Assembly: GCF_013166515.1 (NCBI RefSeq)
Contig: NZ_JABKKJ010000017.1
Coordinates: 1 to 52,047 of the forward strand
DNA: 52,047 bases
Direction: 5' to 3'
Source of the DNA: Xylanibacter caecicola
GTDB lineage: Bacteria; Bacteroidota; Bacteroidia; Bacteroidales; Bacteroidaceae
The notes beneath the pieces were generated by a model. It was given only the letters and a program-made list of their open reading frames with translations, made no database searches and was not told the DNA's origin. Of the stretch, positions 33,206-41,189 are shown one piece after another (position 1 is the stretch's first letter; every line of letters begins with the position of its first letter). Position numbers and translations under genes: made by a program.

Positions 33206-35158
33206 TCACCGGCATGCCTCGAGCTCCTCGGATGCCGCCTCCCAGCGCTCAACTTCTTCATCGAGCTGCTTCTTTACGTCGGCATATCGTGCTATAAGCT
33301 CCATATCGGCAGCATGCTCGGGACGGCCGAGCATGTCGTCCATTTCCTTTATGCGCTGCTCGTATGCTTCTATCTTCTCCTCGCACTCCTTGACGGCTTT
33401 CTCAGCGCGGCGTTTCCTTTTCTGTCTCTCCTTATGCTCCTCATAGCTCTGTCTGCCGCCTTCCGCCGCATCCGCAGATGCCTCTTTGACTGCCGGCGAA
33501 GCTTTTTCTTTTGTATCGGAAGATGCCGGGGAACCGAGCCGGTCGAGCGTATCTATGCGTCGGGAATGGAGGAAATCGTATATGCCGCCTATATGTTCAC
33601 GCACCGAACCGCCACCGAACTCATACACCTTCGACACAAGCCCGTCGAGAAACTCACGGTCGTGGCTCACCACGATGACCGTTCCGTCGAATGCCTTTAC
33701 CGCTTCTTTGAGAACGTCCTTGGACTGCATGTCAAGGTGGTTTGTAGGCTCGTCGAGGATAAGCAGGTTGACAGGTTCGAGCAGCAGGCGTATCATGGCG
33801 AGACGGCTGCGCTCGCCGCCGCTGAGCACCCGCACTTTCTTCTCCGATGCCTCGCCGCCGAACATAAACGCACCGAGAATGTCGTTGATGCGCAGGCGGA
33901 TGTCGCCGCGCGCCACACGGTCGATGGTATCGAAGACGGTAAGCTCCTCGTCGAGCATCTGCGCCTGGTTTTGCGCGAAGTATCCTATCTGCACGTTATG
34001 CCCTATCTTCAGCATACCGGTATACGGTATCTCGTTCATGATGCACTTTACGAGCGTGGACTTGCCCTCGCCGTTCTTTCCGACGAACGCCACTTTCTCG
34101 CCGCGCTTGATTGTGAGCGTGACGTCACGGAACACGGTGTGACTGCCATAGTCCTTGCGCACGCCGTCGCATATCACGGGATAATCGCCGCTGCGTAGAC
34201 AGGGTGGGAACTTCAGACGCATCGCCGAGGTGTCCACCTCGTCTATCTCTATGGGCACTATCTTCTCAAGCTGCTTGATGCGGCTCTGCACCTGCACGGC
34301 TTTCGTCGGCTTGTAACGGAACTTCTCGATGAAGTCCTTTATGTCGGCAATCTCTTTCTGCTGGTTCTCGTAGGCACGCAACTGCTGCTGGCGCCGCTCG
34401 GCACGCAGCCGTACATACTCGTCGTACTTCACGCGATAGTCTACAACCCGTCCGCAGCTTATTTCCAACGTGCGGTTTGTCACATTGTTTATAAACGCGC
34501 GGTCGTGACTTACGAGCACCACCGCCTTTGCGTTCTGCGTAAGGAACTGCTCGAGCCACTGTATGCTCTCTATGTCAAGGTGGTTCGTAGGCTCGTCGAG
34601 CAGCAGCACATCGGGCTTGCCGAGAAGTATCTTCGCAAGTTCTATACGCATGCGCCAACCGCCGCTGAACTCGCTTGTAGGGCGGTCAAGGTCGGTGCGC
34701 TCAAAGCCCAGTCCGGCAAGCGTTCGTTCTATCTCCGCCTCATATCCGTCCGCGCCCATCATGATATACCGCTCGTGCTCCTGCGTGAAGCGGCGCACAA
34801 GTTCCATATATTCATCGCTCTCATAGTCGGTGCGCTCGGACAGCTCGTCGTTCATACGGTCTATGCGCCTCTTCATCTCCACCACGCCGGCAAACGCCTT
34901 GCGCGCTTCCTGTCGCACGGTGGTGTCGTCCTGTAGTATCATCACCTGCGGCAGATAACCGATGGTGGTGTCCGACGGTATGGCGACACTGCCCGCCGTC
35001 GGCTGCTGCATGCCGCAGAGTATCTTTAGCATGGTGGATTTTCCGGCGCCGTTCTTGCCCACAAGCGCTATGCGGTCGCGGTCGTTCACCACGAAACCGG
35101 CATCGCTGAAGAGCGGTTTCACGCCGAACTCCACTTTCAATCCTTCTACTGATATCAT
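33206..35158 (-). CDS. ABC-F family ATPase
   Basis: The 650-residue protein has two ABC domains and no membrane segments. Walker A is 'GKNGAGKST' (domain 1) and 'GKNGEGKST' (domain 2); signatures are 'SEFSGGWRMR' and 'VLSGGERSRLA'; Walker B is 'LLLDEPTNHLD' and 'LLILDEPTNHLD'. A charged linker (about 245-300) and a long C-terminal coiled coil ('EECEEKIEAYEQRIKEM') follow. ABC-F proteins act on the ribosome, in translation fine-tuning (Uup, EttA types) or antibiotic protection. The long C-terminal coiled coil suggests the Uup type; resistance cannot be inferred. It is driven by the tandem promoter set B. Confidence 0.95.
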   Translation of the reverse strand: MISVEGLKVEFGVKPLFSDAGFVVNDRDRIALVGKNGAGKSTMLKILCGMQQPTAGSVAIPSDTTIGYLPQVMILQDDTTVRQEARKAFAGVVEMKRRIDRMNDELSERTDYESDEYMELVRRFTQEHERYIMMGADGYEAEIERTLAGLGFERTDLDRPTSEFSGGWRMRIELAKILLGKPDVLLLDEPTNHLDIESIQWLEQFLTQNAKAVVLVSHDRAFINNVTNRTLEISCGRVVDYRVKYDEYVRLRAERRQQQLRAYENQQKEIADIKDFIEKFRYKPTKAVQVQSRIKQLEKIVPIEIDEVDTSAMRLKFPPCLRSGDYPVICDGVRKDYGSHTVFRDVTLTIKRGEKVAFVGKNGEGKSTLVKCIMNEIPYTGMLKIGHNVQIGYFAQNQAQMLDEELTVFDTIDRVARGDIRLRINDILGAFMFGGEASEKKVRVLSGGERSRLAMIRLLLEPVNLLILDEPTNHLDMQSKDVLKEAVKAFDGTVIVVSHDREFLDGLVSKVYEFGGGSVREHIGGIYDFLHSRRIDTLDRLGSPASSDTKEKASPAVKEASADAAEGGRQSYEEHKERQKRKRRAEKAVKECEEKIEAYEQRIKEMDDMLGRPEHAADMELIARYADVKKQLDEEVERWEAASEELEACR

Positions 35159-35179
35159 CTATACCTGTTTTAGCAGATG

Positions 35180-35420
35180 CAAATATACGAAGTATATTCG
35201 ACAAAACAAAATAGCGATAGTCCGGCTTTAGCCGGGTTCGCGGTGGCGAAGCCAATTTTGTGCGTCAAATATACGAAGTATATTCGCAGAAAATCGAAAG
35301 TGAAAGTCGGGGCTTTGCCCCGGTTCACGGTCGCAAAGCGATTCGATTGATGCAAAGATACGGATAAGTCGGGAGCAAAACAACAAATTCATTTGTTTTT
35401 TGCCGAGCGGGAGTATTCTA
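35180..35420 (-). promoter_or_regulatory. Tandem promoter modules, set B
   Basis: Minus-strand -7 boxes lie at 35353-35360 (TATCTTTG), 35266-35273 (TATATTTG) and 35180-35187 (TATATTTG), 87 and 86 bp apart. Units carry GGGGC/GCCCC or CCGGC/GCCGG hairpins and share long segments with set A at 20823-21007, such as CGCTCGGCAAAAAACAAATG. The last box is 22 nt before the ABC-F ATG. Confidence 0.75.
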
Positions 35421-35680
35421 TCTCATATGCGATACATTTCTATCTCATATGCGTTACGTTTCTATCTCATATGCGTTACGTTTCTATCTCATATGCGTTA
35501 CATTTCTATCTCATATGCGTTACATTTCTATCTCATATGCGTTACGTTTCTATCTCATATGCGATACATTTCTCTACTATATGCTACAGCTTTCTCTACT
35601 ATATGCTACAGCTTTCTCTACTATATAGTACAGATTTCCATACTATATAGTACAGATTTCCATACTATATTCACCCGACA
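35416..35680. repeat. 22-bp tandem array, locus 3
   Basis: About twelve units. CATATG recurs at 35424, 35446, 35468, 35490, 35512, 35534 and 35556, then TATATG or TATATA at 35578, 35600, 35622 and 35644, always 22 bp apart, in units like TTTCTATCTCATATGCGTTA. Located between divergent ABC-F and SLC13 genes, next to promoter set B. Two 20-bp CCTAAAGCCCCAACC repeats follow (to about 35720). Confidence 0.9.
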
Positions 35681-35775
35681 CCTAAAGCCCCAACCTGAAA
35701 CCTAAAGCCCCAACCTTAAAAGTTAAAGGATAGTAAAAAAGCCTGCCACCGACGGGAAACACGCATCACATGGCT

Positions 35776-35783
35776 TATCTTTG
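35776..35783 (+). promoter_or_regulatory. -7 box of the SLC13 gene
   Basis: TAtcTTTG, 23 nt before ATG 35807. Confidence 0.6.
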
Positions 35784-35806
35784 CAAACAAAAAAGGCACA
35801 AACATC

Positions 35807-37663
35807 ATGTACATAACGCTAATAATACTCGCCATAACGGCAATACTCTTCGCCACGGGCAAGATACGTTCGGACATCGTCGCGCTCTGTGCGCTCATCA
35901 CGCTGATGCTCATCGGCGTCCTTACGCCCGAGGAGGCGCTGTCGGGCTTCTCCAGCACGGTGGTCATCATGATGACGGGACTGTTTGTCGTGGGCGGCGC
36001 CGTGTTGCAGACCGGACTGGCAAAGATGATAAGCAGCCGCATGATGAAACTCGCCAAAGGCAACGAGACACGGCTGTTCTTTATGGTGATGATCGTCACT
36101 GCCGCCATCGGAGCGTTCGTCAGCAACACGGGCACCGTGGCGCTCATGCTCCCCATCATCGTCAGCATGGCGGCGGAGGCACGGCTCAACGCGTCGCGCC
36201 TGCTCATGCCTCTGGCATTTGCAAGCAGCCTCGGCGGCATGCTCACGCTGATAGGAACGCCGCCAAACCTTGTGATACAAGACACGCTGACCGCCGAGGG
36301 CTACGAACCGCTGTCGTTCTTCGCCTTCATGCCCGTCGGTCTGACGGTGCTTGTCGTCGGCATGGCGGTGCTGTTTCCGCTTAGCCGGCTGCTGCTGACG
36401 GGAAAGAAAGACAAGGACGGCACAAAAGGGGCACGCGTAAAAACGCTGCGAGAGCTGGTAAAAGAATATCGCCTTGCCGACAACCTGGCACGCTACGCGG
36501 TGACGCCTGCGTCTGCCATGGCGGGAAAGACCGTCGCCGGACTGGACATTTACAACCGCTACGGACTGACCGTGCTCGAGGTGCGCCGCGAACAGAACAG
36601 CCGCAAAAGTCTGCTCAAGAGCGTCGAGCAGAAGCTTGCCGCACCGTCGACGGTTCTGCGCGAGGGGGATATAATCTATGTGACAGGCAAGAAAGAGGCG
36701 GCGCGCAAGTTCGCCCACGACTTCAAGTTGGCAAATGCCGCGACAGCAGGCGATGCGGCCGGCGGCAGCAACGCCCTCGACTTCTACGACCTCGGCATGG
36801 CGGAAATCGTAATCCTCCCGGCGTCGCGGCTCATAGACAGACAGCTGCGCGAAGCCGCCCTGCGGGCAAAATATTCGATAAACGTTATCGGCATAAGGCG
36901 GCGCGGCGAGTATATAATGGACAATCTTGCCGAGGCGAAGCTGCGCTCCGGCGACGTGCTTCTTGTGCAGGGAACATGGGAGAACATCGCCCGGTTGGGC
37001 AACGACGAGGATCGCTGGGTGGTTCTCGGGCAACCGCTCGAGGAGGCGGCAAAGGTGACGCTCGACTACAAGGCGCCGCTGGCAGCCGCGATAATGCTGG
37101 CAATGGTGGCGATGATGGTGTTCGACTTCATTCCCGTCGCCCCTGTCACCGCCGTGATGATAGCCGGCGTCATGATGGTGCTGTCGGGCTGTTTCAAGAA
37201 CGTCGAGTCTGCATACAAGACCATCAACTGGGAGAGCATCGTGCTCATTGCCGCCATGATGCCGATGTCCGTCGCGCTGGAAAAGACCGGTGCGTCGGCG
37301 CTCATCTCGCATTCCATGGTAAGCCTCTTCGGCAGTGCCGGTCCGCTGCCGCTCCTTGCCGGCATTTATATCACCACCTCGCTGCTCTCGCTGTTCATCA
37401 GCAACACCACCACGGCGGTGCTCATGGCGCCCATCGCCCTGTCGTCGGCGGTAGAACTGGGCGTAAGCCCCTACCCCATGCTCTTCGCCGTGACCCTCGG
37501 AGCAAGCATGTGCTTCGCATCGCCGTTCTCCACTCCGCCCAACGCGCTCGTCATGCAAGCCGGGCGCTACTCTTTCATGGACTATGTCCGGGTGGGACTG
37601 CCGCTGCAAATAGCCATCGGAGCCGTGATGATGCTCGTGCTGCCGCTGCTCTTCCCTTTTTGA
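35807..37663 (+). CDS. SLC13-family permease with two RCK_C domains
   Basis: The 618-residue protein has two membrane halves each with an SNT motif ('SNTGTVALMLPII' and 'SNTTTAVLMAPIAL'), as in sodium-dicarboxylate/sulfate (DASS) transporters, separated by a soluble region (about 205-395) with two TrkA-C/RCK_C-type domains ('GLTVLEVRREQ', 'SINVIGIRRRGEYIMD'). Substrates in the family include sulfate and di- or tricarboxylates; the RCK_C domains are presumed regulatory. It is GC-richer than its neighbours, as is the following receptor gene. Ends before a short CCTTAAAGT repeat tract. Confidence 0.93.
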   Translation: MYITLIILAITAILFATGKIRSDIVALCALITLMLIGVLTPEEALSGFSSTVVIMMTGLFVVGGAVLQTGLAKMISSRMMKLAKGNETRLFFMVMIVTAAIGAFVSNTGTVALMLPIIVSMAAEARLNASRLLMPLAFASSLGGMLTLIGTPPNLVIQDTLTAEGYEPLSFFAFMPVGLTVLVVGMAVLFPLSRLLLTGKKDKDGTKGARVKTLRELVKEYRLADNLARYAVTPASAMAGKTVAGLDIYNRYGLTVLEVRREQNSRKSLLKSVEQKLAAPSTVLREGDIIYVTGKKEAARKFAHDFKLANAATAGDAAGGSNALDFYDLGMAEIVILPASRLIDRQLREAALRAKYSINVIGIRRRGEYIMDNLAEAKLRSGDVLLVQGTWENIARLGNDEDRWVVLGQPLEEAAKVTLDYKAPLAAAIMLAMVAMMVFDFIPVAPVTAVMIAGVMMVLSGCFKNVESAYKTINWESIVLIAAMMPMSVALEKTGASALISHSMVSLFGSAGPLPLLAGIYITTSLLSLFISNTTTAVLMAPIALSSAVELGVSPYPMLFAVTLGASMCFASPFSTPPNALVMQAGRYSFMDYVRVGLPLQIAIGAVMMLVLPLLFPF

Positions 37664-37669
37664 GGTTGT

Positions 37670-37735
37670 TTTAAAGTCCTTAAGGTCCTTAAAGTCCTTA
37701 AAGACCCTAAAGACCTTAAAGACTTTAAAGCCCTC
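37670..37735. repeat. Short CCTTAAAG-type tandem repeats
   Basis: Seven or so degenerate 9-base units (CCTTAAAGT, CCTTAAAGA, CTTTAAAGC) between SLC13 and the receptor gene. Confidence 0.7.
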
Positions 37736-37762
37736 ACACCTCAAAATCCACATAAATATGGA

Positions 37763-37793
37763 TTGCCCGCCCACCATATTATAAGTACCTTTG
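37763..37793 (+). promoter_or_regulatory. Promoter of the TonB-dependent receptor
   Basis: TTG at 37763-37765, 20 nt, then TAccTTTG at 37786-37793; about 25 nt to the ATG at 37819. Confidence 0.65.
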
Positions 37794-37818
37794 CACCCGT
37801 TAAACAAATGTACAGACA

Positions 37819-40239
37819 ATGATTAAACGTTTCACGGCATCAGCCGTACTCGCAATAACGGCGGCGGCAACTATATCGGCGGCAGACACGCACGGCACGG
37901 CAGCCGACTCGTCACGCGTCGTCGACCTCGACGAGGTGGTTGTCGTCTCACTTCCCAAAGAAGCGTTCCGCCTGAGACAGCAACCCCTAAGCTCATCAGT
38001 ATTCACCACGGCGGACATGAACCGCACCGGTGCGCGCGACATACGCAGCCTCTCCGGCTTCGTGCCCTCGTTCGCCATGCCCGAATACGGTTCCCGACTG
38101 ACATCGTCGATGTATATACGCGGCACAGGCTCGCGCGTCAACAATCCGGCGGTGGGCATGTACGTCGACGGGATACCGCTGGTATGCAAGAGCGCGTTCA
38201 ACTTCCACTCTTATCAGACCGACCGCGTGGACATCCTGCGCGGACCGCAAGGCACGCTCTACGGCATGAACACCGAGGGCGGACTGGTGCGCGTGTATTC
38301 CAAGAACCCGCTGATGTACAGAGGAAGCGAGATAATCGGCGGCGGCGGCTCGCACGGCATGCGCCATGCCGAGGTGGCACACTATCACCGCCCGTCGGAC
38401 AAGTTGGCATTCTCTACAGCCGGCTTTTACAACGGCGGCAACGGCTTCTTCCGCAACGCCGTCACGGGCGGACGCGCCGACAAGTACAACGAGGCGGGCG
38501 GAAAGACACGCCTCATATACATGCCGACGCACCGCACGACCATCGACTTCATTGCCGACTACCAGTATGTGCGCCAGAACGGATTCCCCTACGGCACGCT
38601 CGACACGGCAACGGGCGACACCGACTCGCCTGCGACAAACCGCGAGGGCAACTACCGGCGCAACATGCTCAACACGGGCGTGCACGTGAAATACAGCGGA
38701 GACAGCTTTCTGCTCAACTCCACGACGAGCTATCAGTATCTCAAAGACTACATGATGATGGACCAGGACTATCTTCCGCAAGACTTCATGTATCTTGAAC
38801 AACGCCAGTTCCAGAACGCCGTGACGCAGGAATTTACGCTGAAGAACAACCCACGCGACGCATGGCACCGCACGACGGGCGTCTACGCCTCGTACCAATG
38901 GCTGCGCACCGACGCCCCGGTATATTTCGGCAACGATTTCACCCGCCGCATCTCCTCCGCCATACAGGCACAGATGTACACGGCAATCGTGGGTGCAATG
39001 AAGGAGAACATGATACAGAGCGGCATGCCCGCAACGGCGGCGGAAGCGGCGGCAAAGGCAGCCGTGGAGCGTGCAGGCGGCGTATCGGTGAGCACACGCT
39101 TTGCCGTACCGGCAATGTTCCACACTCCGCAGCTGAACATCGGCATATACCACGAGTCGAACATCGACCTGGGCGAAAACATCACAGCCACACTCGGCTT
39201 GCGCTACGACCACAACAACGTGCGCCTGCACTACGACACACAGGCGGCAATGGGCGTAACCGCCAACGTTATGGGGCGCGAGGCGACAAACACACTGACG
39301 TCGACGTTGAAAAGCAAGACATCGAACGCCTACAACCAGCTGCTGCCCAAAGTGGGAATTACATACCGCACGGACAGCCGCGGCAGCAACATCTATGCCA
39401 CGGTGAGCAAGGGCTATCGTGCCGGAGGCTTCAACATACAGATGTTCTCGGACATCCTGCAGACCGAAATAACCGCCAACAGCCAGGCGGCAATGCGTGG
39501 CGACCATGACGTGGAGCACACCGCCGCAGACTATGACAACGTGAACCGCACGATAGCCTACAAGCCGGAGGAGAGCTGGAACTACGAGGCGGGCGCACAT
39601 CTCAACCTCTTCGGCAACATGATGCACGCCGACATCGCCGTATATTACATGACCATACGCAACCAGCAGCTGTCTGTAATGGCGGGCAACTACGGTTTCG
39701 GACGAATGATGGTCAACGCCGGGCGCAGCACCGGTTGCGGCTTCGAGGCATCGCTTCGCGGCAGCGCCTTTGACGAACGGCTGTCGTGGGCGGCAAGCTA
39801 CGGATTTACGCACAGCATCTTCCGCGACTACAAGGACAACATCTCCGCCGGCTCGGGCGATGCAGACGTCACAACCGTTGACTATCGCGGCAACAAAGTT
39901 CCCTTTGTTCCGGCGCACACGCTCGGCGCCAACACCGACTACCGCATACGCACAAACGGCTCGCTGGTAAAGAACATCATCATAGGCGCGTCGCTGACGG
40001 CGTGCGGCAAGATATGGTGGGACGAAGCAAACACCTACAGCCAGGACTTCTACGCTCTGCTCGGAGCACACATAGACGTGGCTACGGACAAGGTTGTACT
40101 GAGCATACGTGCAAATAACATAACCGGCACACACTACAACACCTTTGCCTTCGACAGCGCCGCATCCGGCAAAAGACAGTACTTTGCCCAGCGCGGAGCC
40201 CCCTTCTGCCTAAACGCCGAGCTGCGCCTAAAATTCTAA
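37819..40239 (+). CDS. TonB-dependent outer-membrane receptor
   Basis: The 806-residue protein has a signal peptide (1-21, SA-AD), a TonB box-like 'DEVVVVS' near residue 37, a plug domain ('SMYIRGTGSRVNNPAVGMYVDGIPL', 'DRVDILRGPQGTLYGMNTEGG') and a 22-strand barrel ending in 'FCLNAELRLKF' (terminal Phe). It lacks the N-terminal carboxypeptidase-like domain and a SusD partner, so it is not a SusC-type glycan importer; it resembles receptors for iron chelates, cobalamin or other small ligands. One extracellular loop contains an odd Ala-rich helix (about residues 395-425). No tonB or exbBD lies in the window. Confidence 0.93.
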   Translation: MIKRFTASAVLAITAAATISAADTHGTAADSSRVVDLDEVVVVSLPKEAFRLRQQPLSSSVFTTADMNRTGARDIRSLSGFVPSFAMPEYGSRLTSSMYIRGTGSRVNNPAVGMYVDGIPLVCKSAFNFHSYQTDRVDILRGPQGTLYGMNTEGGLVRVYSKNPLMYRGSEIIGGGGSHGMRHAEVAHYHRPSDKLAFSTAGFYNGGNGFFRNAVTGGRADKYNEAGGKTRLIYMPTHRTTIDFIADYQYVRQNGFPYGTLDTATGDTDSPATNREGNYRRNMLNTGVHVKYSGDSFLLNSTTSYQYLKDYMMMDQDYLPQDFMYLEQRQFQNAVTQEFTLKNNPRDAWHRTTGVYASYQWLRTDAPVYFGNDFTRRISSAIQAQMYTAIVGAMKENMIQSGMPATAAEAAAKAAVERAGGVSVSTRFAVPAMFHTPQLNIGIYHESNIDLGENITATLGLRYDHNNVRLHYDTQAAMGVTANVMGREATNTLTSTLKSKTSNAYNQLLPKVGITYRTDSRGSNIYATVSKGYRAGGFNIQMFSDILQTEITANSQAAMRGDHDVEHTAADYDNVNRTIAYKPEESWNYEAGAHLNLFGNMMHADIAVYYMTIRNQQLSVMAGNYGFGRMMVNAGRSTGCGFEASLRGSAFDERLSWAASYGFTHSIFRDYKDNISAGSGDADVTTVDYRGNKVPFVPAHTLGANTDYRIRTNGSLVKNIIIGASLTACGKIWWDEANTYSQDFYALLGAHIDVATDKVVLSIRANNITGTHYNTFAFDSAASGKRQYFAQRGAPFCLNAELRLKF

Positions 40240-40259
40240 ACACCCCACACATCTTTGCC

Positions 40260-40369
40260 AAAGGTGGCATTTCAGCCTCTAAAAGAGCACCTTTCACCTC
40301 CCGAAAGAGCCTCTTTCAGCCCCTGAAATGCCACCTTTTGTATCGTAAAAGGTATCATTCTGATTGTCA
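40260..40369. repeat. 22-bp-period array, locus 4
   Basis: Five exact 22-bp steps: AAAGGTGGCATTT (40260), AAAGAGCACCTTT (40282), AAAGAGCCTCTTT (40304), AAATGCCACCTTT (40326) and AAAGGTATCATTC (40348). Orientation alternates, so the first and fourth units pair. Same AAAGGTGGCATTT core as locus 2 at 26171. Confidence 0.8.
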
Positions 40370-40402
40370 AGACGTTACAAGACAGGTTTTCATATATGAA
40401 AA

Positions 40403-40434
40403 ATGGCGGTCTTACCATATCGGTAAGCCGCCAT
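40403..40434. terminator. Terminator between the receptor and rprY genes
   Basis: ATGGCGG-T-CTTACC pairs with GGTAAG-CCGCCAT around a 5-nt loop, with one bulge. It lies between convergent genes. Confidence 0.7.
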
Positions 40435-40485
40435 ATATACAGACTTCAAATGAATGAAAGTCGTTAGAAACACGATGCTTTCACA

Positions 40486-41184
40486 TTAATCCTGATCCGG
40501 AGTGATAAGTTTGTAGCCCTTTCCGTGAATGTTTATGATTTCAATCTGGTCGTCATCCTTGAGGTGCTTGCGCAGTTTTGTGATGTAAACATCCATGGAG
40601 CGTGCATTGAAGTAGTTGTCGTCTATCCATATAGTCTTCAATGCAAAGTCGCGCTGCAGTATCTCATTGGCATGACTGCATAGAAGTGCAAGCAGTTCGT
40701 TTTCCTTCGTTGTGAGTTTTGTCTGCTTGTCATCAATAGAAAGCAGTTGCTTCTGTGTGTCGAAGGTGAAACGTCCGATGTGGTAAACGGTGTTCTCCTT
40801 GTTCTTCTTTCCGCGTACGCGACGTAGAATTGCTTCAATACGGAAAACGAGTTCTTCCATTGAGAAGGGCTTGGTGATGTAGTCGTCCGCACCGATTTTG
40901 AAACCTTCCAGAATATCTTCCTTCAACGTCTTTGCCGTGAGGAAGATAACCGGCATCTCGGCATTCGCCTGCTTTATTTCCTTGGCGAGCGTGAAACCGT
41001 CTTTCTTCGGCATCATAACATCAAGCACGCAGATATCAAACTTGTTCTTCAAAAACGCCTTGTAACCGGCTTCACCGTCAGGACAGAGCTCTGCCGTGTA
41101 ACCCTTTGCCTGCAGATACTCACGAAGCAACATACCTAAGTTCTCGTCATCTTCGCACAATAAAATTCTTAAGTTCTCGTCCAT
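40486..41184 (-). CDS. rprY: OmpR-type response regulator (RprY-like)
   Basis: The 232-residue protein has a receiver domain (1-125) with acidic pocket 'EDDEN', phospho-Asp in 'ICVLDVMMPKKDGF', 'FLTAKT' and 'IGADDYITKPF', and a winged-helix DNA-binding domain (135-230; 'LTTKENELLALLCSHANEI', 'SMDVYITKLRKHL'). Similar to RprY of Bacteroides. Start is 5 nt after the rprX stop. Confidence 0.93.
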   Translation of the reverse strand: MDENLRILLCEDDENLGMLLREYLQAKGYTAELCPDGEAGYKAFLKNKFDICVLDVMMPKKDGFTLAKEIKQANAEMPVIFLTAKTLKEDILEGFKIGADDYITKPFSMEELVFRIEAILRRVRGKKNKENTVYHIGRFTFDTQKQLLSIDDKQTKLTTKENELLALLCSHANEILQRDFALKTIWIDDNYFNARSMDVYITKLRKHLKDDDQIEIINIHGKGYKLITPDQD

Positions 41185-41189
41185 AATCT

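Noticed and set aside
33206..35158. Antibiotic-resistance ABC-F (Vga/Lsa/OptrA type)
   Set aside because: The long C-terminal coiled coil fits the Uup-type housekeeping branch better; no evidence for resistance.
35416..35680. CRISPR array
   Set aside because: Repeats are contiguous 22-bp units with no unique spacers and no cas genes nearby.
35393..35705. Frames made of ISYALHFYLICVTF-type repeats
   Set aside because: They are the translation of the 22-bp tandem array, without start signal or conserved sequence.
35819..37819. Long minus-strand frame opposite the SLC13 gene, and a 712-codon one opposite the receptor gene
   Set aside because: GC-rich antisense shadows with His/Arg-rich or Cys/Val-rich translation and no family features.
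40412..40426. Third HxlR operator (TTACC/GGTAA)
   Set aside because: Spacer is 5 nt, single copy, and part of a terminator stem away from any HxlR gene.
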